Assembly: GCA_964410105.1 (NCBI GenBank)
Contig: CAYPFY010000029.1
Coordinates: 1-34,590 of the forward strand
Length of the DNA stretch: 34,590 nt
Origin: CAYPFY01 sp964410105
GTDB taxonomy: Bacteria > Bacteroidota > Ignavibacteria > UBA10030 > SZUA-254
Reading direction: 5' to 3'
The number at the start of each line of letters is the position of its first letter. Positions within the stretch are counted from its first letter, which is position 1. This document shows positions 24,789 to 31,643 of the stretch, one piece after another. Made by a program: the position numbers and the translations under genes. The notes under the pieces are model-generated. The model saw nothing but the letters and a program-made list of their open reading frames with translations. It was not told where the DNA came from and did not search any database.

Positions 24789-25940
24789 ATGAAGCTTTCT
24801 TTGAAAATCGTGATAATCTGGACGGGGATAGTGATAATCTATGCTCTAAGCGCCCTTGTTTTCCCCCATCAACAAACTCCGGTTGCTGCCACCACCCACA
24901 GGGTTATTCAGTCTCTTTTGTTCGTACTCTCCGTTTTCCTATATCAGCGTGATCCGAATAGGAGAAACAAGTTCATTTTTTTGAATTTCGTTGTTTATTA
25001 CTCAGTTGTGTTTCTCGCGTTCTTCTACGAATTCATATCTCCCGACTGGTTTCCGCAAAACAAGTATGTCACAGTGTTCTACTTTCAATACTTGTCTATT
25101 GGGTACACGGTCGCCCTCGCAATTGCAGTTTGTTACCTAGCAGTTGATTTATTGTTTAGTCACTTCCGGGTGTATCAAAAGTACATTTTCACATTTGCCT
25201 TAGTCCTTCCGTTCGTTGGATTTCTTTTTTATCCCTTCTTCAAGGAGCCGCTGTTTTTGTACTCGACCGAAAGCATAAAGCAGTGGAAGCAACTGTCCAC
25301 TTTCGTGGGCCAGAGTAAGGAGGCACCGAGCTCCCTCGAACTTGCGAGCACGGTAACGCTGCACACGTGGCGGGAGGGCGTGGCAGTTGGAGATCTCTAT
25401 CCTGAAGCAAATCAAAAGAGAATCGAAGAACTCGTTCCTTATCTTGAGGGCGAGAACTGGATGGTCATACTGTGGGAACCGCTCTATCTAAAGACCATTT
25501 ACACGAATATGTTCCTAGTGGGGCTTATATTGCTCTTTTTCGGGTATCAGTACAAGAAGGATCCGCCCCAAGGGGCATACATCGATAAAATCATGTTTAT
25601 GTTACTTCTGATGTCCTCAATGGACATTCTCCATAATTGGGGTTATATTAGGAGTGTGGAGTGGGGCTCCATGACCGAACTATTCGCTGTCGCACAGTAC
25701 GTTTTTGTATCGGCCGAGTTGTTGATGGTTGTCTTTTTCATCTTGAGGCTTAGATTCATTTCGTCGGTGCAGGGCGAATTCTACGAACTGGAGATTGCAG
25801 AGAACCCTAATCAGATTAGCCGATGGCGGGACTGGGTCGACAATCTAGTCCTATCGCATTTTTTTAGTGCCAAATCCTTTAAAGGTCGCCTATTCCAAGC
25901 TACTTCAGGCAATCCTCAACAAAACTCCCAAGGAATGTAA
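24789..25940 (+). CDS. Polytopic membrane protein of unknown family, probable sensor
   Basis: A 383-residue protein with seven to eight hydrophobic segments: about 5-25, 38-55, 60-84, 92-122, 130-150, 232-255, 265-287 and 295-320. If the N-terminus is inside, the long hydrophilic segment of about 80 residues between segments five and six (rich in E, K, Q and S) lies outside. The KKDPPQGAYIDK loop and the charged C-terminal tail of about 60 residues (WRDWVDNLVLSHFF and beyond) are then inside. No kinase, phosphatase or transporter motif is visible. The start has a good AAGGAG box. The stop overlaps the start of the AAA+ regulator gene (TAATG), so the two are made together, which suggests a sensor-regulator pair. 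Confidence 0.75.
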   Translation: MKLSLKIVIIWTGIVIIYALSALVFPHQQTPVAATTHRVIQSLLFVLSVFLYQRDPNRRNKFIFLNFVVYYSVVFLAFFYEFISPDWFPQNKYVTVFYFQYLSIGYTVALAIAVCYLAVDLLFSHFRVYQKYIFTFALVLPFVGFLFYPFFKEPLFLYSTESIKQWKQLSTFVGQSKEAPSSLELASTVTLHTWREGVAVGDLYPEANQKRIEELVPYLEGENWMVILWEPLYLKTIYTNMFLVGLILLFFGYQYKKDPPQGAYIDKIMFMLLLMSSMDILHNWGYIRSVEWGSMTELFAVAQYVFVSAELLMVVFFILRLRFISSVQGEFYELEIAENPNQISRWRDWVDNLVLSHFFSAKSFKGRLFQATSGNPQQNSQGM

Positions 25941-26968
25941 TGGAAAAAGAGAAAAAGCCTAAACAGGTCGATGAGAAGAATAGCGGTGCTCTCGAATACG
26001 CGATCATTGGCAAGAGTAAGGCCGTGGACCAGTTGCTGAAGCAAATCTCGGCGCTCTCTAAATCTAGGCGGGATATTCTTGTTATAGGTGAGGCAGGCGT
26101 CGGGAAGGGTGCGGTCGCGAAAAACATCTACTCCTTAGGACAAAGTGCAGAAGACATTAAGCCATTTATGTCTATCAACTTGTCGGTCCTTGATGACAAG
26201 GAGCTAGAAGCAGTACTTTTTGGTTATGATAGAGGAGTTGAGGGCTCCGCGTACACGACAAAAAGGGGACTCTTTGAGCTGGCAAATGGGGGGACGGTCC
26301 TCGTGGAGGAGATTGAGGAAGCAAGCTTCCGAAACCAGATGAAGATTCTTGCGTTTATGAGTGAGCGTTTAACGCGCCGGATAGGTGGGACAAAAGCCGA
26401 GCCGGTTGATATACGATTAATCGTGACAGTGAAGGAGGACCCGAGAGAACTGGTTGAAAAACGAAAACTTTTGGAGGATCTATACACGAAGATGACAGAC
26501 TTTGATCGCGTTCTGATTCCTCCGCTCAGGGAAAGACCTGAAGATATTCCGATCCTCGTCAAGCATTTCGCTGGTGAGATATGTAGAGAAATCGGGATTG
26601 GCGAGCTTGTGATTGATATTAATGCGATCGATGTCCTCGTGCGTCAAAGTTGGCGAGAAAACATCCGAGAGCTCAAAGCAGTGGTGGATAAGTCCGTGCT
26701 TTTTTCGAACGGTGGCAGATTTATGTTACCTCCGGAACTTGTTGACGAGAAGACAGAAGTCGTGAAGATGATAAACAATATTGCCGCAGGACAAGATTTC
26801 GTCCTGGACAAGTCACTTGATGCCATTGAGAAGGGGATTATCGAACGTGCACTCCAGAAGTTCGGCCATAATCAGTCTAAGGCCGCTGGATTCCTGGGCA
26901 TGACCGAGCAGACACTCCGATATAAACTCAAACGGTTGAACATTGCGAGTTCTCGTAGCAGGGCCTGA
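25940..26968 (+). CDS. NtrC-like AAA+/Fis-HTH regulator with degenerate GAFTGA loop
   Basis: A 342-residue protein with the core of bacterial enhancer-binding proteins. Walker A is GEAGVGKG (50-57), the Walker B region is TVLVEEI (119-125, with E at the usual D), an arginine-finger-type LRERPEDIP follows near 196, sensor II is WRENIRELK near 238, and a Fis-type helix-turn-helix covers about 299-336 (KAAGFLGMTEQTLRYKLK). The sigma-54 contact loop, normally GAFTGA, reads GVEGSA at 99-104. There is no receiver or other N-terminal sensory domain, only a 20-residue charged lead. It is unlikely to work as a standard sigma-54 activator; control by the co-encoded membrane protein is inferred. Confidence 0.9.
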   Translation: MEKEKKPKQVDEKNSGALEYAIIGKSKAVDQLLKQISALSKSRRDILVIGEAGVGKGAVAKNIYSLGQSAEDIKPFMSINLSVLDDKELEAVLFGYDRGVEGSAYTTKRGLFELANGGTVLVEEIEEASFRNQMKILAFMSERLTRRIGGTKAEPVDIRLIVTVKEDPRELVEKRKLLEDLYTKMTDFDRVLIPPLRERPEDIPILVKHFAGEICREIGIGELVIDINAIDVLVRQSWRENIRELKAVVDKSVLFSNGGRFMLPPELVDEKTEVVKMINNIAAGQDFVLDKSLDAIEKGIIERALQKFGHNQSKAAGFLGMTEQTLRYKLKRLNIASSRSRA

Positions 26969-26994
26969 ACGTGTGGTCACCCAAGCGAAGTCAT

Positions 26995-27043
26995 ATCTCC
27001 CCTCACAATGAGGACATAGTAGCTCGAAGCGGGGGAGATTTTA
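26995..27043 (+). terminator. Possible terminator after the regulator gene
   Basis: ATCTCCCC (26995-27002) pairs with GGGGAGAT (27032-27039) and is followed by TTTTATC. The loop is large (about 29 bases), so the call is moderate. Confidence 0.45.
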
Positions 27044-27530
27044 TCATTAGACTTTGTCGCTTAACCGTCAGGATGTTAGCAGCTAGAGGCATCGAGTGAA
27101 GACCTGCCGGAACCCCCCGCCGACTCAAATCGGCTAACTCCGATCTGTGAGGATTTGAACACTGCCCTCCTGCTGGCAATTTACGCGGCTACTCGCTTGA
27201 ATCCCTGAGTTTGTGACTGAATTTAAGTTTAAGCTAATCTCGCGATTTCGGTTCGCCGCACCCAACTACTTCCTTCTCTTACTTGTTACCTCCCTTAATG
27301 AGTCCGGAGTGCTATGGTTGCAACTCCAAAATTATAGTCCATTCCCAGTGAGAAATTCGTGACATATTGGAAGGCTTGGTCCCCGTTGGCTCACGAATAA
27401 ATCTGGACAGAGCCCGCCTGCCTATTGGTTTTGACCCGGAGATTCCTTACATTAGCACGTTGTCTGCCATTGAGGGCCGCAGGTGCGACCACTCTCTAGG
27501 AGGTAGCAACAGAATATAAGGAGTCGAATC
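27044..27530. other. Gene-free stretch at the edge of the defence island
   Basis: No convincing gene, RNA or repeat is seen. The only clear signal is the AAGGAG ribosome-binding site just before ATG 27531. This region may hold the promoter for the AIPR gene, but no good -35/-10 pair stands out. Confidence 0.5.
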
Positions 27531-28748
27531 ATGTCAACGCCAACTGCTGTACCCGTTATACCCCCTCTCGTTCAACTCGATTACCAGTTACTCCGCAATA
27601 CCACAAGTCCTGACGAAACCTTCACAGGGATTAAGTCCTTCGTCATAAATCTGTCAGCGTTTGAAATCCTGAAGCTGGATACGAAGGAAAACCTTCGTAG
27701 CTATCTCGCGGAATACAACCCCAAGAAGCGTAACCGCGTCCACGATGCAATAAGGAACACCATCCAGACAGAACCACAGCGATTCATTACTCGTAATAGT
27801 GGTTTTGTCATTGGAGCCTCAGATATTGACGTGGATGACAATAGGAAGACAATCCGCCTTACCGATCCAAGCATTCTGAATGGAGCTCAGTCGCAGGGTG
27901 AGATTCGACAGTGGGTCCGGGAATTTTATGGCGAGGATTTTAAGCCGAATGGTGAAGAGGTCCCCTTTTTCGTTCGGGCAGAGATCATCGTAGATTCGGA
28001 TTCAGAGGAGGTTGTAGAAACTGCTATTGCACGTAACACGGCTACCCCAGTTAAGTCTATTTCACAGGCAGGGGCCCGGGGTCACTTGAACGACCTCGAA
28101 CGTAGTATTAACAAGCGTCGACCTGATATCAAAATCCGCAAGAGTGAAACAGATGAGAATGTGTTCGACACGCGAAAGATACTACAGTACACCCGGCTCT
28201 TAATGCCAATTAATGTTTCAAAGAATCATTCCGTTTCGGAGAAGCTTCGTGCATACAAGAACCCCGAACAGTGCCTAACGGATTTTTCCGAGTGGTACGA
28301 GAGGCGCGAGACGGACCCCGATGCAAAGGCCAAGTATGATTTTACCGTTCAAATGGCTCCCTATGCCATTGATGAATATGAGTATTGGGAAACACACGAC
28401 GAGTGGAATGGTCATCATGTTTGGGAGGAAACAAAAAAGGGAGGACGTGCCTGTCGGAGAGACAAAAAAACGGGGAAAATAATTTGGGTTTCGCCTGGCC
28501 TCGTGTTTCCTATCCTCGGGGCTCTGAGCGAATTCGTTTCCCAAGTGTCAGCGGAGCGTTGGGTAATCGTGAAGCCGAAGGTTTTTAGGCCGAAAGAAAT
28601 GATTAGTCGAGCGCTCGATCAGTTCCGTGGTGTCAATAGTGATCCTATGCAGATGGGACGTAATGCAGGCGTTTATGATGCGCTCCACATTTACACCGGC
28701 ACCATTGTTGAGGTCATGCAGGATATGCAGGTTCCTCAAACCAATTAG
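27531..28748 (+). CDS. AIPR-family (abortive phage infection-type) protein
   Basis: A 405-residue cytoplasmic protein of the AIPR family, known from phage abortive-infection loci and restriction-modification-linked islands. The N-terminal half has RFITRNSGFVIGASDIDV, the family's strand-turn ahead of the key motif, and PSILNGAQSQGEI (about 113-125), the conserved (I)NGxQT-type motif. It continues with AIARNTATPVKSIS. The last third is enriched in charged residues and W/Y and ends at MQDMQVPQTN. ATG 27531 has an AAGGAG box. A terminator follows the stop, so it is a stand-alone gene. The biochemical mechanism of AIPR proteins is not established; a defence role is suggested by the neighbourhood. 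Confidence 0.85.
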   Translation: MSTPTAVPVIPPLVQLDYQLLRNTTSPDETFTGIKSFVINLSAFEILKLDTKENLRSYLAEYNPKKRNRVHDAIRNTIQTEPQRFITRNSGFVIGASDIDVDDNRKTIRLTDPSILNGAQSQGEIRQWVREFYGEDFKPNGEEVPFFVRAEIIVDSDSEEVVETAIARNTATPVKSISQAGARGHLNDLERSINKRRPDIKIRKSETDENVFDTRKILQYTRLLMPINVSKNHSVSEKLRAYKNPEQCLTDFSEWYERRETDPDAKAKYDFTVQMAPYAIDEYEYWETHDEWNGHHVWEETKKGGRACRRDKKTGKIIWVSPGLVFPILGALSEFVSQVSAERWVIVKPKVFRPKEMISRALDQFRGVNSDPMQMGRNAGVYDALHIYTGTIVEVMQDMQVPQTN

Positions 28749-28782
28749 CGGGCTCGCTTCTAGTACTGCTTTCGTAAACAAG

Positions 28783-28809
28783 AGCCCTCGCCTTTTGCGG
28801 GGGCTTTTG
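28783..28809 (+). terminator. Rho-independent terminator of the AIPR gene
   Basis: AGCCCTCGC (28783-28791) pairs with GCGGGGGCT (28797-28805), with one G-T pair, around the loop CTTTT, and is followed by TTTGCTTATT. Confidence 0.85.
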
Positions 28810-28810
28810 C

Positions 28811-29459
28811 TTATTCTTCTGCTACCGCTTTCCTTCGTAGTCACGTTCTACTTGTCCTAGCGACATATCAACGAGAAGGATTCCAAAATAGCAGCGCAAA
28901 ATGGAAGAAGTTCACCAGGGTGGCTGAGCAGCTGAGGTCTGAAAGACTGGGGTTGTTATCGACTGGCGCGAGGTATTCTTGAGTTGACACAGAAAGCCAT
29001 TGGAGGTTTGTCGAGACCACTGAATTCTTATACCTTGAATAGACGTCCAATATTCTATGGTTACTAAGCCGGGCAAACGTGGAGAAAAACTTCTCGCTTG
29101 ACGCGGGACGATCATAATTCTGTCTGACGTGCAAAAGCTCACGGCATAGGACGAGCTTGATGGCGAATCAATTTATCTTCATTTACTGAATTAGGTAGAA
29201 GAGTCTCCGTTAAAACGCGTCCACTCTATACCGGAGGGGACAGCCATTTTTTCCCTTGGGCCTGTCACCGGTCTAGCCCTGCAAGGGGCGCTGTTTCACT
29301 TTGTGCAGTTACATCGAGTTTATTTCTTGTACTTTGTCAAGACCCCCAATTCTCATCTAGCGGTTACACTGCCGATGTCGCTGGTCACTTCTTGCGGAGG
29401 AGATCACTGAGGCTGCTGAAGCCCAGTTCACGAAAACTTCCTTGCATTTCATACCCTAG
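28811..29459. other. 650-base gene-free stretch within the defence island
   Basis: Minus-strand frames at 28868-29134 and 28912-29142 overlap each other in different phases, have no ribosome-binding site and show no recognisable domain, so I do not call them. The stretch may hold the promoter of the TIR gene and decayed sequence, but nothing can be named. Confidence 0.5.
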
Positions 29460-29488
29460 ATGGTTAAATTTCGCGTCGATAACGAAAT

Positions 29489-29504
29489 AGGAGGTATCTC
29501 ATTG
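29489..29504 (+). promoter_or_regulatory. Shine-Dalgarno site deciding a TTG start for the TIR gene
   Basis: AGGAGG at 29489-29494 lies seven bases ahead of a TTG codon at 29502. The in-frame ATG at 29460 has no such site. Confidence 0.7.
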
Positions 29505-30350
29505 GAACCATCAAAGAAAGTAATTTTTATAAGCCATATCGCAACCGAGCACTCAGAGGCTACTGCGATCAAGGAATACGTCGAGAAGCTCTATCCGAAT
29601 ACGGTCGATGTCTTTATTTCGACAAGTTGGGATTCGATCGCGCCCGGGGATGATTGGTTCAAGAAAATTGAAGAGGCCATTAATAGCTGCGAGATCACGT
29701 TCGTCCTGTGCAGTCCCGAGTCTGTCAGTCGCCCTTGGATATTTTTTGAAACCGGTGCAGCTTGGTTTTCGAAGAAAAAGGTGATCCCTCTTTGTCACAA
29801 AGGGATGACACCCAACGGGTTGCCGGCACCGATGGTAAGACTGCAGGGTGTTGACGTCAATGCTGGGGAGAAAACCCCGTTCCTTGCGAGAGTCGCCGAC
29901 GTCGTTAGTCATCGACTCGCACTACCTGAGCCGGAGCCGATTAGCGCTGAAGAACTTCCACCCGCTGGTTCCCTCCAAGGTTGGTTTCTCCGGCCAATGT
30001 CCCATCTTGGCGAGATTTTTGACGGTACATTTAAGGTCGGAAGTGTGGAAACTACGGATCCCGTCCGAGCACGTGAAGCTGAACTAGACCCAGATGATAC
30101 AGTGTTTGTTCGCCTCTACCTCGATCCAAGCAGCGCAACTTCTGAGTTGTCCTTCATACACACCATGGCATCTGGGCCCGTGGCGTCATTTTTTGAGACT
30201 CCTACTCTACTCGGCAAAAACATCCGGGCTAAGGTGAGACTGAAAGCGTTCCATAGACGTGATGATGGACGAGGATTCCCCCTTGTAGTGGTCGACTCGG
30301 CTTGTCTGGCGGGTGACCAAACGTCAGTCCTAACTAAGGTCGCCAGGTAA
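29502..30350 (+). CDS. TIR-domain protein with unique C-terminal domain
   Basis: A 282-residue protein if the TTG start is right. Residues 6-130 form a TIR domain: the first strand KVIFISH, then VDVFISTSW with DSIAPGDDWFKKIEEAI, then FVLCSPESVSRPWIFFETGAAW, where E83 matches the catalytic glutamate of NAD+-cleaving TIR enzymes. The rest (140-282) is beta-rich, with no match I recognise (ASGPVASFFETPTLLG, then RAKVRLKAFHRR). TIR proteins in bacterial islands often act as phage-triggered NADases; here no ThsA or other known partner is next to it. The stop is 43 bases ahead of the aspzincin-like gene on the same strand, so the two may be co-expressed. Confidence 0.85.
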   Translation: MEPSKKVIFISHIATEHSEATAIKEYVEKLYPNTVDVFISTSWDSIAPGDDWFKKIEEAINSCEITFVLCSPESVSRPWIFFETGAAWFSKKKVIPLCHKGMTPNGLPAPMVRLQGVDVNAGEKTPFLARVADVVSHRLALPEPEPISAEELPPAGSLQGWFLRPMSHLGEIFDGTFKVGSVETTDPVRAREAELDPDDTVFVRLYLDPSSATSELSFIHTMASGPVASFFETPTLLGKNIRAKVRLKAFHRRDDGRGFPLVVVDSACLAGDQTSVLTKVAR

Positions 30351-30393
30351 GGGGACTTCTGCTACGCCATTACTGGTTTCAAGGGGGTCTTTA

Positions 30394-31488
30394 GTGTCAC
30401 ATTCCATCATAGTTCATGTCATTTTTCTAGTCCTGATTCAAACGACCAGTTACAGCCAAACGAAGGACGTCTGGGAGCTTGATAATTTATTTGATGGTCA
30501 GTTTGGACCATATGCTAGCGGGCATCGTGACACAAAGTTCGATTTTATCCTATGTGATCAGAAGGAGTTTAGAGTTGATGTTATAGAACACATTGACATG
30601 AACGGCCCTGACCTTGTATCGCCAAAGAGGTTTGACGTTTCCGCAACTCTCTATGCAAGTCGGTCCAAGAAGGGGGTCCGCTTACGAGTGGTGATTCATC
30701 CTTTTACCCTACAATTAACACTGAAGCATAGCTGGGCCAAAGAATTGATCACTGAACCTCCGTTTACCGCCCCCGCATCGGAGGGCGTGTTTGATATGGA
30801 GTTGCGAGATGGAGCCACTCGTGATTGTTTCGAAGGACGTCCTGTGCCACCAGGCCAGCACTTGCCACCCGGAATTAAATGCGTCTATACGCTTCGACTG
30901 CTCACAAAGTCAGAGCCAGATGAACCGGGTCACGCACATCCAACGATTAATAGTTCCCAACAAAAGGTACTCGACGACTCATACGAGATGGCAAGATCAT
31001 GGCTGTCAAGGGCAGAAGATGCTATGGAGGGTTTTATGAAGGATCCTGGAAGTGCATCGTCCATTCGTGTATCGATGATGCTGGAGAAGCACTTCGCCTG
31101 GGATGAAAACCCCGCTTCATTGCCAAGACTTTCGTCCATGATTATTAAACAAATCGAGGCGTTGAAGGCGGCCTTGAGTCAGCGCCTTAATGCCGGGTGG
31201 TCACCAAGACCTAGGTTCAATGTTGATCCGAACTGCATCCTTCGACGTGTACATGCTGCAGCTACTCACGGCTGCCTTACCTGTATGACTTTGTACCCCG
31301 ATTTCTTTGACATAGAAACGGAAATCGCGCGAGCGACCACAGTGATCCACGAGACGCTTCATAACCTGAATGATGACTTTGCCGACCATTATCAAGAAAC
31401 CGATCTGGGCTATCCTGGAAGAAAAATGGAAGAGGCATATGATAATCCGGCGTCGTACGCCGCGTTCATCAGGGACTTGGGAAAGTGA
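30394..31488 (+). CDS. Secreted aspzincin-like (M35/PF14521-type) metallopeptidase-domain protein
   Basis: A 364-residue exported protein. The signal peptide (HSIIVHVIFLVLIQTTSYSQ) leads to a long region of unknown fold (30-180) and an alpha-helical stretch. The C-terminus has HETLH (319-323), preceded by LYPDFFD, and DNPASY (350-355), the aspzincin pattern of the lysine-specific metalloendopeptidase domain (HExxH plus a downstream Asp and an N-x-x-S-Y turn). GTG 30394 has AAGGGGGT seven bases upstream. The protein ends nine residues after DNPASY, as usual for the family, and its stop overlaps the edge of a transposase remnant. The substrate is unknown; such domains occur in toxins and effectors, but no immunity gene is seen. 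Confidence 0.75.
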   Translation: MSHSIIVHVIFLVLIQTTSYSQTKDVWELDNLFDGQFGPYASGHRDTKFDFILCDQKEFRVDVIEHIDMNGPDLVSPKRFDVSATLYASRSKKGVRLRVVIHPFTLQLTLKHSWAKELITEPPFTAPASEGVFDMELRDGATRDCFEGRPVPPGQHLPPGIKCVYTLRLLTKSEPDEPGHAHPTINSSQQKVLDDSYEMARSWLSRAEDAMEGFMKDPGSASSIRVSMMLEKHFAWDENPASLPRLSSMIIKQIEALKAALSQRLNAGWSPRPRFNVDPNCILRRVHAAATHGCLTCMTLYPDFFDIETEIARATTVIHETLHNLNDDFADHYQETDLGYPGRKMEEAYDNPASYAAFIRDLGK

Positions 31489-31643
31489 GTCCTGAACATT
31501 TACATAGATATTGTGACGAGTTTCAATTTCGCTACAATACGAGAGAGGCGGACGATACTCAACGATTTAATGAGACTCTCAATCAATGTGAGGGGCGACT
31601 TACCTACGAAGAACTTATTAAATCTGGGGATTCCGATCGATGA
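31485..31643 (+). pseudogene. C-terminal relic of an IS1595-family (ISXO2-like) transposase
   Basis: In the frame starting at 31485, 52 codons read VSPEHLHRYCDEF, then QFRYNTREADDTQRF, then CEGRLTYEELIK and a stop at 31641-31643. This is the characteristic end of the IS1595/ISXO2-like DDE transposase, in which the HLHRY.DEF.FRYNTR block lies near the C-terminus. Nothing upstream of 31485 in this frame resembles the transposase, so only the final ~50 codons remain. The relic overlaps the peptidase stop by four bases and the restriction gene's start by four bases. No terminal inverted repeat was recognised. It marks a recombination scar. Confidence 0.85.

Noticed and set aside
28868..29142. Two minus-strand frames of 88 and 76 codons in the gap after the AIPR gene
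   Set aside because: They overlap in different phases and lack start sites and domains. Neither can be preferred.
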